The position numbers and the translations under genes are program-made. A stretch of 64,000 bases of DNA. Origin: Mesorhizobium sp. B2-3-4. GTDB lineage: Bacteria; Pseudomonadota; Alphaproteobacteria; Rhizobiales; Rhizobiaceae. Positions 1 through 9,018 of the stretch are shown piece after piece. Below the pieces are notes generated by a model that saw nothing but the letters and a program-made list of their open reading frames with translations, did not search any database and had not been told where the DNA came from. Position 1 is the first letter of the stretch. Every line of letters begins with the position of its first letter. The stretch is taken from the NCBI RefSeq assembly GCF_006442315.1, contig NZ_VFVY01000017.1, forward strand, positions 104,215 to 168,214, written 5' to 3'.

Positions 1-67
1 CGCCGGCGCGAATCGCCGCGTCCTCGGGCGCCAGGGGCGTTGAACCCGCGCCGACAATTTCCCACAT
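1..67 (-). other. possible 5' end of a minus-strand gene running off the window
   Basis: From an ATG at position 67 the minus strand stays open for 22 codons to the window edge, reading MWEIVGAGSTPLAPEDAAIR. The frame is also open upstream of this ATG and no clear ribosome binding site is visible, so this could be the start of a gene divergent from clpS or simply GC-rich open sequence. I do not recognise the peptide. Confidence 0.2.
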
Positions 68-172
68 GATGGTGAAGGACCGGGCCTGCCCGCCGACGGT
101 CCGCAAATGGACGATCGCTGCCGCCCGTGGCAAGATGCGGACTTGAGCTCGATCGCGAGACTGTCGGTTCGG

Positions 173-478
173 ATGCCTGAAATCACCACAAAACCGCGCG
201 TAAAGGTCAAGCCGCAGACCGAACGGCCGAAGCTCTACAAGGTCATCCTCGTCAACGACGATTTCACGCCGCGCGAATTCGTGGTGACGGTGCTCAAGGG
301 CGAGTTCAAGCTCTCGGAGGACCAGGCTCACCGGGTCATGATCACCGCGCACCGGCACGGCGTCTGCGTGGTCGCGGTCTTCACCAGGGATGTCGCCGAG
401 ACCAAGGCGACGCGGGCCACCGACGCCGGCAAGGCCAAGGGCTATCCGTTGCTGTTCACGACGGAACCTGAGGAGTGA
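173..478 (+). CDS. clpS: ATP-dependent Clp protease adaptor ClpS (rhizobial type)
   Basis: This 101-residue protein carries the ClpS fold signatures: ILVNDDFTPREFVVTVL near residues 26-42 (the NDDxTPxEFV motif), an AHRHG segment near residue 60, and FTRDVAETK near residue 70. ClpS binds the N-domain of ClpA and delivers N-degron substrates to ClpAP. The frame is open further upstream to 107, but the ATG at 173 matches the family's length and is preferred. The ending (GYPLLFTTEPEE) differs from the usual HPLRCTMEPE, so it may be a second, ClpS2-like paralogue. clpA is not adjacent. The 3' side converges on the operon ending at 726, with a palindromic repeat between. Confidence 0.9.
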   Translation: MPEITTKPRVKVKPQTERPKLYKVILVNDDFTPREFVVTVLKGEFKLSEDQAHRVMITAHRHGVCVVAVFTRDVAETKATRATDAGKAKGYPLLFTTEPEE

Positions 479-659
479 GTGGCCGGTTCGCCGCAGGCGA
501 ATTCATCGTGCCAGTGGCACGATGAAAGGTCACGAACGCTGGGGAGTTGCCGCAGGCAACGGGGCCCCGGCAGACGCCGTTTGACGTAGAGCGCCGGGAG
601 CAGTGGCGCTGCCATCGGTTAGGACCGCGTCGAAATTTCAGATCAATAGCAGAGGCCAG

Positions 660-713
660 CGCTGCCCTTCATCCGCCCTTCGGGCACCTTCTCCCCGTAA
701 ACGGGGAGAAGGA
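660..713. repeat. dispersed rhizobial palindromic repeat, copy A
   Basis: The stretch reads GCTGCCC-TTCATCCGCCC, then GGGCACC, then a perfect 12-bp stem (687-698 with 701-712, loop AA) made of CCTTCTCCCCGT and its complement. A second full copy lies at 12038-12094 and partial copies at 11989 and 56238. It fills the gap between the convergent clpS and the gene ending at 726. Similar elements are common in Mesorhizobium intergenic DNA. It may work as a bidirectional terminator, but no U-run follows the stem. Confidence 0.75.
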
Positions 714-725
714 ACAAGCGCCGCG

Positions 726-2798
726 CTACCGCCCCTCGCGATACCACATCGAGCCCATCGCCAGGAGCAGCAGGCCGAGGCCGAGGAAGCCGCCGAACAG
801 CGGCACGCGCGAGACGGCCTTGAGCACGCTGTCGTCGGTGGTGCGCAGGCCGATCCAGTCGCTGCCCGACGCCTCGCCCGACGAGCGCACCGGCACGATG
901 GAAGGCAGCGTCACGGCGCTGCCCGTGGACGATGCCAGCCGGCGCACGCTGCCGCCGGTGGCTTCCGCGGGTGCCTTCAGCCGGTCCTGCGTGGAGACGA
1001 CATCGGCGAATTCCGGCGCGTTGACCGGCCCGACATGGGCGAGCGCGGTGAGATCGCCATTGGCGACCTGGAAGAGGCCGATCTCGCTGGTCTGCACGCT
1101 GCCGAGGAAGACGCCGGGTTCGGATTTGTCGAGCTTGACGGTGAGCGTCTTGCCGGACGGGGTTATGATCTGCGCCGGGCCGGGATCGTCGGCCATGGTC
1201 TGGCGCCGGATCTCCAGCACCATGCCGCGCCCCTCGGCGGTCAGCCGCTCTTCCTCGAGCTCCGGCTCCTTCATCAGCCAATGGGCGATGCGCCGGTAGA
1301 GTTGGACATGCGGGCCGCCGCCCTCGAAGCCGCGCGCCCACAACCAGCCCTGGTCGGACAGAAGCATGCCGACGCGGCCTTCGCCCTTGCGGTCGAGCAA
1401 CAGCAGCGGCCGGTTGTCGGCGCCTTTCATCACCACTTCGCCTTGCGGGTTCTGCACGCCTATGGTGCGGAACCAGCGGCTCCAGTGCGGCGGCTCGGTT
1501 GCCGAGCCGTCCAGGCCGCGCGTCACCGGATGACGCTGGCCGAGATCGGTGAGGCGGGGATAAAAGGCCTTGTCGACAACCTCGCCGGTCGGCATCGCCG
1601 GCAAGGCCGACATCAGCGGCGTGCGCGCGATCGAAGCCTCGCCCGCATATTCGGGACCGGCGGCGATCAGCAGCGCACCGCCCTTTTCGACATATTCGGA
1701 GATGTAGTCGTAATAGAGGATCGGCAGCACGTCGCGGTGCTGGTAGCGATCGAAGATGATGAGGTCGAAATCCTTGATCTTTTCGACGAACAGTTCGCGG
1801 GTCGGGAAAGCGATCAGCGACAATTCGTTGATCGGCGTGCCGTCCTGCTTTTCCGGTGGCCGCAGAATGGTGAAATGGACGAGATCGACCGAGGCGTCGG
1901 ATTTCAAGAGATTGCGCCAGGTGCGCTCGCCCGCATGCGGTTCGCCCGAGACCAGCAGCACGCGCAAATTCTCGCGGATGCCGTCGACCAGCGCGATGGC
2001 GCGGTTGTTGGTGTCGGTCAGCTCGCCCGGCTCACGATCGATGGCGAGTTCGATGATGTTGCGGCCGGCGCCAGGAATGGTCACCTGCAGCGGCATGGCC
2101 TGGCCGACAATGGCGTGCTCGACGGCAACCTGCTCACCATTGACCGAGACCCGCACATCGACCGGTCCGGCCTCGTTTTCGGTCGAGATGACGCGGTAGC
2201 TCATGTCGAGCGGCTTGCCGACAAGACCAAAACGCGGCGCGTTCTCGAAACGTATGCGGCGGTCCTTCTCATGCTCGTTGCCGGTGATCAGGGCATGCAG
2301 CGGAGCGTTGAAATCCGGCGGACCCGCCGGGGTGTCATGCACCTCGCCATCGGTGATCATGACGGCGCCGCCGATGCGCGAAGGCGGCACGTCGCGGAAG
2401 GCGCCTTCGAGCGCGCCGAACAGCCGGGTCTCGGTGCGCTCCTCGGCGGCGTCGGACTTGCCGGCCTCGACGACGCGGACGTCGAACTGCTTGAAGCGAC
2501 CAAGACGTTGCTGCAGCCCGGCCAGCGCCTCGTCGGTCTGTTTGGTGCGTTCGCCGATGTCCTGGCTCTGGCTACGGTCGACGATCAGCGCGACGACGCT
2601 CTTTAGCGGCTCGCGCTCTTCGTTGAGAAACACCGGGTTGAAGAGCGCGGCGGCGAGCGCCAGCAGCGCCACGAAGCGCAGCACCGCGCCACGCTGGCGA
2701 AACCACAGGCCGACAAGCGCCAGCAGCGCCAGCGGCACCAAAAGCAGGGCCAGAAGCGGCCAGGATATCAGCGGTTCGAAGGAGATCGACCAGTTCAT
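726..2798 (-). CDS. membrane protein with VWA/glutamine-amidotransferase-like domain (last gene of MoxR operon)
   Basis: This 690-residue protein has two membrane segments at the N-terminus (about residues 12-32 and 38-58). A VWA-like stretch follows, with VVALIVDRSQSQ near residue 68 and AVMITDGEV near residue 145. The middle region resembles the class-I glutamine-amidotransferase-like fold often found in these proteins (IIFDRYQHRDVLPILYYDYI, then GGALLIAAGPEY). One more membrane helix closes the protein. The VWA MIDAS motif is only partly present (DRSQS rather than DxSxS). It is the fourth gene of the minus-strand MoxR-DUF58-DUF4159 operon, 63 bases after its neighbour. Such sets are thought to form envelope-associated chaperone or metal-insertion complexes, but the substrate is unknown. 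Confidence 0.8.
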   Translation of the reverse strand: MNWSISFEPLISWPLLALLLVPLALLALVGLWFRQRGAVLRFVALLALAAALFNPVFLNEEREPLKSVVALIVDRSQSQDIGERTKQTDEALAGLQQRLGRFKQFDVRVVEAGKSDAAEERTETRLFGALEGAFRDVPPSRIGGAVMITDGEVHDTPAGPPDFNAPLHALITGNEHEKDRRIRFENAPRFGLVGKPLDMSYRVISTENEAGPVDVRVSVNGEQVAVEHAIVGQAMPLQVTIPGAGRNIIELAIDREPGELTDTNNRAIALVDGIRENLRVLLVSGEPHAGERTWRNLLKSDASVDLVHFTILRPPEKQDGTPINELSLIAFPTRELFVEKIKDFDLIIFDRYQHRDVLPILYYDYISEYVEKGGALLIAAGPEYAGEASIARTPLMSALPAMPTGEVVDKAFYPRLTDLGQRHPVTRGLDGSATEPPHWSRWFRTIGVQNPQGEVVMKGADNRPLLLLDRKGEGRVGMLLSDQGWLWARGFEGGGPHVQLYRRIAHWLMKEPELEEERLTAEGRGMVLEIRRQTMADDPGPAQIITPSGKTLTVKLDKSEPGVFLGSVQTSEIGLFQVANGDLTALAHVGPVNAPEFADVVSTQDRLKAPAEATGGSVRRLASSTGSAVTLPSIVPVRSSGEASGSDWIGLRTTDDSVLKAVSRVPLFGGFLGLGLLLLAMGSMWYREGR

Positions 2799-2861
2799 AT
2801 CCTATCCTCCCGCTTCAGGGGAGGGGCGATCAGCATGGCGGGTGCGAGAAAGCGCATCATC

Positions 2862-5684
2862 CTACTGCCCCAACCGTTCGAGCAGGATGGGCACATGCAC
2901 CTGGTCGGATTTGTAGTTGCCGGTCAGCATGTACATCATGATGTTGACGCCGGCGCGCAGTGCGTAGACGCGCTGCATCGGATCGTTCGGCACGGTCGGC
3001 AGCAGTGGATCGCCATTCTCGTCGACCGCCCAGGCGCCGGCGAAATCATTGGCGGTGATCATGATCGGCGAGACGCCATCGCCGGTGCGCACCGGCCGGT
3101 TGTCGGCATTGCTGGCGTCGAGCGAGGCCTCGACCCAGAGCGGGCTGCCGGCGAAGCGGCCGGGAAATTCGGGCAGGATGAAGAAGGACTTGGTCAGCAC
3201 GTGGTCCGAGGGCACCGGCTCCAGCGGCGGCACGTTGAGGTTGCCGAGGATGTCGCGCAGCCGCTCGGTCGCCGGGCTGGTGGAATCGGCGCCGATGCCG
3301 TTGGCGAACTGGTCGCGCGTGTCGAACAGCACGGTGCCGCCCTGCTGCATATAGGCGTCGATGCGGGCGATCGCGGCCTGGCTCGGCATCGGTGCCGCCG
3401 GGTCGATCGGCCAGTAGATCAGGGGATAGAAAGACAGTTCGTCCTTGGAAATGTCGACGCCGGCCGGCGCGCCCGGCTCCAGCGCCGTCTTCTCGATCAG
3501 GAAACGGGTCAGACCCTCGAGCCCGGCGCGGCTGATCGAATCGTCACCCGGCACGCCGGTCAGCACATAGGCGATGCGGGTTTTCGAAATCGCCTCGATA
3601 GCGACCTGGTCGCCCGGCTTGGCGTCGTCGGCGCTCGCGATGTCGGCATGGCCGAACAATGCGCCAATCGCGATCAGCACGGCGGCCGTGGTGGCAGCGG
3701 CGCCGGCACGGCGCGGCCGGCGCGAAAACAGGCCGCCCATCCACAACACGGCCAGCGTGTCCAGCAACATCAAAAGCAGGGCCGCCGAGACCAGTGCGCC
3801 CTTCAAATTGCGCGATTCATCGAAGGCATACTGGATGGTGGTGACCGGCACCGCCACCTGCGGGCGCGCCAGCGGCTCGAACTTGGATGCCGCATCGAGC
3901 AGATTGTGGGCGAAGACGCCGGTTTCCGAGCCATAGAGGCCTGGCGGGTTCTCGAAAGTCACCGGCAGCGCGCCGGCGCCCGGCACCAGCGGCCGCGCAT
4001 CCGGCGTCGGCGGCACCAGCGAGCCGTCGGCCGCGATCATGCGATAGGGTGCGAGCGAGGTGGCGGCGGCCTCAGCACTGGCGATGGCGGCGCCCTGGTT
4101 GCGCGACAGCTGCACGATGCGGCGCAGCATCTCGACGAAGCTGCCCGAGATCGGCAGGTTCGACCATGTCGCCTCGGGCGTGACGTGGAACAACACCAGC
4201 GTGCCCTTGCCCTTCTTCAACCCGGTGACCAGCGGCGTGCCGTCGGCAAGCGCCGCCCAGGTGCGCTCGACGATATCGGGCGTCGGTTCGGCCAGCACCT
4301 GCCTGCTCACCGTCACTTCGGTGGGCGGCGCCAGGTCGGCGAAGGGGCCGGCCTTGGGAAATTCGGTGACCGGCTGCGGCGACGTCCATGACAGCGCGCC
4401 GCCGAGCGAACGCTCGCCGGTGCGCAGGCGAACCGGCAGCAAATCATCATCATTGGCGGCGGCCGCCAGCCGCGAGCCGGCGAAACGCACCAGCGTGCCG
4501 CCATTGTCGACCCAGTCGACCAGCCTTTGCCTGACCTGTGCGGGAATGGTGCCGATATCGGCCATGACGATCATCGCTGGCTTCTGGTCGAGGATCTGCG
4601 GGATGGCGTCGGCGAGATCGGCGCTGGAGGGTTCGACCAGGTCGGCGAAGGGCTGCAGCGCGCGCCTGATGTAGTAGAGCGGCGACAGGAGCGGCTGCGC
4701 CTGATCGGCCTCGGCCTGCGACAACAAGCCGACGCGGCGGCGCTTGGAGCTCTCGTCGAGCACGCGCACGGCACCGGCATGCCGCTCGCCGTCGAGCGCG
4801 ATCGAGGCGAAGTCGTTGCGCAACTCGAACGGCACCGCCATGGTTGCGGTGGCCGTGGCCTCGCCCGGCGCGAAGGTCAGCGTCGCGTCGGCGATGCGGC
4901 GGCCCTTGTCGTCGAAGGCGCCGGCGGTGACCTGCGCCGGGGCGGGATCGCCAGGCGCGCGGATGGCGGTCAGGCCAAAGCCGTCAACCTGGTTTTCAGC
5001 CGATGTCAGCCCGGTCAGGGAAAGCCGGTCGGCCACCGCCCAGACGACGCGGGCGGCATTTTTCGACAACAGCGTGTTGAAAGCGGCCTCGTCGCCTTTC
5101 GCGGCCAGGCCGTCGGCCAGCACGGCCACGCTGGCGCCGGGCAGGGCTTCCAGCGCGCCGGCAACGCGCGCATAGACGGCGGGCCGGTCGGTGGGGATCG
5201 GCCGCGGCCTGGCGGCGCGCAGCCGGTCGAGTGCTGCGGCTGCATCGAAGGGGCCGATCTCGGCATTGGGCTTTTCGGCGGTGAAGGCGATGATGACCGG
5301 CACGCCGTTCGAGCCGGCGTCGTTGATCAGCCGCTCGGCCGTGGCGACGCGCTTGTTCCAGTCGGCGGCGCTTGCCCAGTCATTGTCGACGACCAGCGCC
5401 AGCGCCGAACCCTCGGCCGGCAGCTTTTCGCGCGGGTTAAAGACCGGTTCGGCCAGTGCCGAGACAACGAGGGCCGCCATCAACAACCTGAGCAGCGTCA
5501 GCCACCAGGGGCTGCGCTGGGGCGTCTCCTCGCGCTTCAGCACGCGCGCCAGGATCCTCAGCGGCGGAAACACCTCGGTCTGCGGCTTCGGCGGCGTCAG
5601 CCTCAGCAGCCACCAGATCACCGGCAGTGCCAGCAGGCCCCACAGCACCATGGGGGCGCCGAAAGAGAGTGGCAGCCAACTCAT
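2862..5684 (-). CDS. BatA N-terminal / DUF4159 membrane protein
   Basis: This is a 940-residue protein. Residues 1-85 hold two transmembrane helices and the BatA N-terminal pattern (LWGLLALPVIWWLLRLTPP, then a basic loop and LLRLLMAALVVSALAEPVF). A degenerate VWA region with LALVVDNDWASA follows. A middle domain contains MIVMADIGTIP and VDWVDNGGTLVRFAG. One or two helices lie near residue 650, and the C-terminal 230 residues match DUF4159 (RIAYVLTGV, FYPLIYWPID, GGTVLFDTRDQ). The start overlaps the DUF58 stop by four bases, so the two are translationally coupled. Family proteins sit beside MoxR ATPases; the molecular role is unproven. Confidence 0.85.
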   Translation of the reverse strand: MSWLPLSFGAPMVLWGLLALPVIWWLLRLTPPKPQTEVFPPLRILARVLKREETPQRSPWWLTLLRLLMAALVVSALAEPVFNPREKLPAEGSALALVVDNDWASAADWNKRVATAERLINDAGSNGVPVIIAFTAEKPNAEIGPFDAAAALDRLRAARPRPIPTDRPAVYARVAGALEALPGASVAVLADGLAAKGDEAAFNTLLSKNAARVVWAVADRLSLTGLTSAENQVDGFGLTAIRAPGDPAPAQVTAGAFDDKGRRIADATLTFAPGEATATATMAVPFELRNDFASIALDGERHAGAVRVLDESSKRRRVGLLSQAEADQAQPLLSPLYYIRRALQPFADLVEPSSADLADAIPQILDQKPAMIVMADIGTIPAQVRQRLVDWVDNGGTLVRFAGSRLAAAANDDDLLPVRLRTGERSLGGALSWTSPQPVTEFPKAGPFADLAPPTEVTVSRQVLAEPTPDIVERTWAALADGTPLVTGLKKGKGTLVLFHVTPEATWSNLPISGSFVEMLRRIVQLSRNQGAAIASAEAAATSLAPYRMIAADGSLVPPTPDARPLVPGAGALPVTFENPPGLYGSETGVFAHNLLDAASKFEPLARPQVAVPVTTIQYAFDESRNLKGALVSAALLLMLLDTLAVLWMGGLFSRRPRRAGAAATTAAVLIAIGALFGHADIASADDAKPGDQVAIEAISKTRIAYVLTGVPGDDSISRAGLEGLTRFLIEKTALEPGAPAGVDISKDELSFYPLIYWPIDPAAPMPSQAAIARIDAYMQQGGTVLFDTRDQFANGIGADSTSPATERLRDILGNLNVPPLEPVPSDHVLTKSFFILPEFPGRFAGSPLWVEASLDASNADNRPVRTGDGVSPIMITANDFAGAWAVDENGDPLLPTVPNDPMQRVYALRAGVNIMMYMLTGNYKSDQVHVPILLERLGQ

Positions 5685-6598
5685 GCGACGGCCCTTCCGG
5701 CGGTGGGGTCATCGGCGGTCATTGCCATGTGCAGGCGCACCAGCGCCTCGGAAGCGAGCCGGTCGGTGTGGTTGACGGTGAAGCTCCAGCCGAGGCGCTT
5801 GCACCAGGCCGCCAATTCCTCGCGGCGGGCTCTGTAGAGCAGGCGGTATTCCTCGCTCAGCGTCTCGGCGCGGCCGGCTGTCAGCTTGTCGCCGGTCTCG
5901 GGATCGGTGAACTCGGTGCGGCCAGCATAGGGGAAGGTTTCCTCGGCCGGGTCGGCGACCTCGATCAGATGCGCGCGCACACCGTGGCGGGCGAGCACGT
6001 CGAGCCAGGCCATGGTTTCCTCGGCGGGATCGAGGAAATCGCTGACGATGACGATGTCGCAGAAGCGCCTGATGTCGGAGAGGTCTGGTTTTGCCGGCAG
6101 TTCGCCGGCATGCATGAGTTGGGCGGCGATGCGCTCGGCGCCGTTGCGGGCTGTGAACGGATCGGTCAGATCGGGCCAGGCGATGCGCTCGCCGCTGCGC
6201 GACAAGAGTTCGGCCATGGCCAGCGCCAGCACCAGCGCGCGCGATTGCTTGGAAACGCCGGCGCCCGTCGACTTGTAGAGCATGGACGGCGAGGGGTCGG
6301 CCCATAGCCACACCGTGTGGGCGGCTTCCCATTCGCGGTCGCGCACATAGGTGTGATCGTCGCGGGCCGAGCGGCGCCAGTCGATGCGCGAGGCATCACC
6401 CTCGACATAGGGCCGGAACTGCCAGAAATTCTCGCCGATGCCGCGCTTGCGGCGGCCATGCCAGCCGGCGATCACGGTGTTGACGATGCGGCGCGCCTCG
6501 ACCAGCAGGTCAGGCACGAGCGAAGCCCGCAACCGGCCGCGGGCGAGCGCGTCGCGCGTCGCCGCCGGAGCCTGGAGCTCGCCGATGCGCGCCATCAA
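5681..6598 (-). CDS. DUF58 domain-containing protein
   Basis: This 305-residue protein shows the DUF58 signature GENFWQFRPYVEGDASRIDWRRSARDD near residues 56-82, followed by VRDREWEAAHTVWLWADPSPSM, which resembles the first strand and metal site of a VWA domain (DPSPS). DUF58 proteins pair with MoxR AAA+ ATPases and are the likely partner that links the ATPase to its client. The start codon overlaps the moxR stop (ATGA at 6595-6598), and its end overlaps the next gene in the same way, so the four-gene unit is a tight operon. An alternative start one codon downstream is possible. Confidence 0.93.
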   Translation of the reverse strand: MMARIGELQAPAATRDALARGRLRASLVPDLLVEARRIVNTVIAGWHGRRKRGIGENFWQFRPYVEGDASRIDWRRSARDDHTYVRDREWEAAHTVWLWADPSPSMLYKSTGAGVSKQSRALVLALAMAELLSRSGERIAWPDLTDPFTARNGAERIAAQLMHAGELPAKPDLSDIRRFCDIVIVSDFLDPAEETMAWLDVLARHGVRAHLIEVADPAEETFPYAGRTEFTDPETGDKLTAGRAETLSEEYRLLYRARREELAAWCKRLGWSFTVNHTDRLASEALVRLHMAMTADDPTAGRAVA

Positions 6599-7599
6599 AT
6601 GCCTTTCACGAGTTTCGCCACCACGTCGCGCACGCTGGTGCCCTCGGCGCGGGCGGCGAAGGTCAGCGCCATGCGGTGCTGCAGCACGGGCTCGGCCAGT
6701 GCCCTGACATCGTCGACCGAGGGCGCCAGCCGTCCGTCATAGAGCGCGCGCGCCCTGGTGCACAGCATCAGCGCCTGGCTGGCGCGCGGACCTGGACCCC
6801 AGGCGACATGCTTGTCGGTCTCGGCGTTGCCCTGGCCTGGACGCGCCGAGCGCACCAGGGCCAGGATTGCCTCGACGACGCTTTCGGGCACCGGCATGCG
6901 GCGGATCAGCGTCTGGATCTCCTTCAGCCGCGCCGGCTGCAGTACGTTGGTTGCCTTGGCATCCTCGACGCCGGTGGTTTCCAAAAGGATGCGGCGTTCG
7001 GCCTCGATTTCGGGATAGAGGATATCGACCTGCATCAGGAAGCGGTCGAGCTGGGCTTCCGGCAGCGGATAGGTGCCTTCCTGTTCCAGCGGGTTCTGCG
7101 TCGCCAGCACGTGGAAGGGCGCCGGCAGGTCGTAGCGGGCACCGGCGATGGTGACATGATATTCCTGCATCGCCTGCAGCAGCGCCGACTGCGTGCGCGG
7201 CGAGGCGCGGTTGATCTCGTCGGCCATCAGCAACTGGGCGAAGATCGGCCCGGAGATGAAGCGGAAGGAGCGCTTGCCGGTCTCGTCCTGCTCCATGACC
7301 TCGGAGCCGAGGATGTCCGACGGCATCAGGTCGGGCGTGAACTGGATGCGGCGCGAATCGAGGCCGAGCACGACGCCCAGCGTCTCGACGAGCTTGGTCT
7401 TGGCCAAGCCCGGCACGCCCACCAGAAGCGCATGGCCGCCGGCCAGCAGCGCCACCAGCGTGCGCTCGACGACGTTCTCCTGGCCGAAGATCACCCGGCC
7501 AACCCCTTCGCGGATCCTGGAGATGTCGGCAAGCGCCTTCTCGGCCTCGGCGACCATGTCCTTTTCGCTGATCGGGCTTTCCTTGACCATCACGCTCAT
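6595..7599 (-). CDS. MoxR family AAA+ ATPase
   Basis: This is a 334-residue AAA+ protein. Walker A is GVPGLAKTKLVE near residues 60-71, Walker B is LLMADEINRASPRTQSALL near residues 125-143, and sensor 1 is VLATQNPLEQEGTYPLPEAQ. These are diagnostic of the MoxR (AAA_3) family, whose members act as chaperones for assembling or activating envelope complexes and metalloenzymes. It is the first gene of the operon ending at 726. Upstream (7600-7750) is a shared divergent regulatory region with the DUF1285 gene. The ATG at 7599 is used; another ATG lies at 7590. Confidence 0.95.
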   Translation of the reverse strand: MSVMVKESPISEKDMVAEAEKALADISRIREGVGRVIFGQENVVERTLVALLAGGHALLVGVPGLAKTKLVETLGVVLGLDSRRIQFTPDLMPSDILGSEVMEQDETGKRSFRFISGPIFAQLLMADEINRASPRTQSALLQAMQEYHVTIAGARYDLPAPFHVLATQNPLEQEGTYPLPEAQLDRFLMQVDILYPEIEAERRILLETTGVEDAKATNVLQPARLKEIQTLIRRMPVPESVVEAILALVRSARPGQGNAETDKHVAWGPGPRASQALMLCTRARALYDGRLAPSVDDVRALAEPVLQHRMALTFAARAEGTSVRDVVAKLVKGI

Positions 7600-7656
7600 G
7601 CCGCATCGATCCCTTTGGTTGGAATGTCATGGTTTGGAAATACTGGTCCGCACCAT

Positions 7657-7698
7657 ACCATAGGTTGCCGCGATTCGGCCTCGCGTAGCGCCTATGGT
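7657..7698. promoter_or_regulatory. inverted repeat between divergent moxR and DUF1285 genes
   Basis: ACCATAGG (7657-7664) and CCTATGGT (7691-7698) form a perfect 8-bp inverted repeat with a 26-base spacer in the 151-base divergent intergenic region. It could be an operator for a dimeric regulator with two half-sites, or a cruciform. No known regulator's consensus is recognised. Confidence 0.35.
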
Positions 7699-7750
7699 CG
7701 AACTTAAATCACAGACTTAGGCTGACAAGCGGAACAACAGTGACTATTTC

Positions 7751-8386
7751 GTGACGATGAGCGAACACTACGAACATCGCCAACAAAGCCTTACGCAGGC
7801 GACCGAGGCCCGGGGCCTCGAGGCGCTGATCTCGCGCGCGGCCCGTGCCGGCAAGGGCGCGGCGCCGGTCGAGCGCTGGAATCCGGACTTTTGCGGCGAT
7901 CTCGACATGGAGATCAAGGCGGACGGCACCTGGTTTTACCTGGGCACACCGATCGGCCGCATGGCGCTGGTGCAGCTTTTCTCCTCTGTGCTGCGCAAGG
8001 ATGCCGACGGCAGGACCTATCTGGTGACGCCGGTGGAAAAGGTCGGGATACGCGTCGCCGATGCCCCGTTCATCGCCGTCGAAATGGATGTTTCGGGCGA
8101 AGGCGAGGATCAGGTCATCACCTTCCGCACCAATGTCGGCGACGTGGTCGAGGCCGGACCGGAGCGGCCGCTGCGCTTCGTCGACGAGACCGGGACCGGC
8201 GGCCTGAAGCCCTATCTGCTGGTGCGCGGCAGGCTGGAGGCGCTGGTCGCGCGGCCGGTCATGTACGAGCTGGTCGGGCATGGCGAGGAGATCGAGGTCG
8301 ACGGCAGGGCGATGTTCGCGGTGCGCTCGAAGAACGCTGTGTTTCCGATCATGCCGGCGGACCAGTTGAGGCGGTTGAGCGCATGA
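7751..8386 (+). CDS. DUF1285 domain-containing protein
   Basis: This 211-residue protein starts at GTG 7751; an ATG two codons later (7757) is an alternative start. Typical DUF1285 features are the core WNPDFCGDLDMEIKADGTW, FYLGTPIGRMALVQLFSSVL, and VTPVEKVGIRVADAPFIAVEM. The family is widespread in Alphaproteobacteria and of unknown biochemical function. It heads a plus-strand operon in which the Nudix hydrolase and cca follow with four-base overlaps, and this order is common in rhizobia. The MoxR operon is divergently transcribed from the same intergenic region. Confidence 0.9.
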   Translation: MTMSEHYEHRQQSLTQATEARGLEALISRAARAGKGAAPVERWNPDFCGDLDMEIKADGTWFYLGTPIGRMALVQLFSSVLRKDADGRTYLVTPVEKVGIRVADAPFIAVEMDVSGEGEDQVITFRTNVGDVVEAGPERPLRFVDETGTGGLKPYLLVRGRLEALVARPVMYELVGHGEEIEVDGRAMFAVRSKNAVFPIMPADQLRRLSA

Positions 8387-9018
8387 TGGACCATGTGTCG
8401 CTGGCGCCGTTCTCATCGGCGGAGTTTCGTGCGCGCTTTGCCGCGCAGCCGGACGCGCATGCCGGCGAGGACTATGGCGATCACCGTTTCAATCCCGGCC
8501 ATCCGCGCCTCAATCCGGGCAAGCCGCTGCGCAATGCCGCGGTGCTGATCCCGCTGGTCGACCATGACGGCGAGGCGACGGTTCTCCTGACCAAACGGGC
8601 CGAGAAACTGCGCAACCATTCAGGGCAGGTGGCTTTCCCCGGCGGCACGATCGATGCCACCGACGCGAGCCCGGAGGCGGCGGCGCTGCGCGAGACCTTC
8701 GAGGAGATCGGCCTCGACCGGGATCGCATCGAGATCATCGGCCGGATGCCCGATTACGTCGCCGGCAGCGGCTATCGCATCGCGCCGGTGCTCGGCATCG
8801 TGCGGCCGGGTTTCGCGTTGCGGCTGAACGCCGACGAGGTCGATGCGGCCTTCGAGGTGCCGCTGCGCTTCCTGATGGACGCCGCCAATCACAAGCGCGA
8901 CAGCCGCATGTGGAACGATCTCGAATGGTTCTTCTACGACATGCCTTATGGCGACCGGCGCATCTGGGGCGTCACCGCCGGGATCATCCGTACGCTCTAT
9001 GAAAGGCTCTATGCGTGA
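8383..9018 (+). CDS. CoA pyrophosphatase-type Nudix hydrolase
   Basis: This 211-residue protein has the UPF0035 motif that marks CoA-type Nudix enzymes (LLTKRAEKLRNHSGQVAFPG, residues about 65-84), continuing into the Nudix box GGTIDATDASPEAA with ALRETFEEIGL. These enzymes cleave CoA, acyl-CoA or related diphosphates into 3',5'-ADP and phosphopantetheine-type products. The start (ATGATGG at 8383) overlaps the upstream stop in an ATGA junction, and the gene ends in a GTGA overlap with cca. The exact substrate cannot be read from sequence. Confidence 0.92.
   Translation: MMDHVSLAPFSSAEFRARFAAQPDAHAGEDYGDHRFNPGHPRLNPGKPLRNAAVLIPLVDHDGEATVLLTKRAEKLRNHSGQVAFPGGTIDATDASPEAAALRETFEEIGLDRDRIEIIGRMPDYVAGSGYRIAPVLGIVRPGFALRLNADEVDAAFEVPLRFLMDAANHKRDSRMWNDLEWFFYDMPYGDRRIWGVTAGIIRTLYERLYA

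Noticed and set aside
603..2606. Long open plus-strand frame of 667 codons
   Set aside because: It is antisense to the VWA-like membrane protein, has a residue mix typical of reverse-frame GC-rich DNA, and no family features.
2835..5837. Long plus-strand frames across the DUF4159 gene
   Set aside because: They mirror the real minus-strand gene with biased Arg/Gly/Ala composition and have no ribosome binding sites or motifs.
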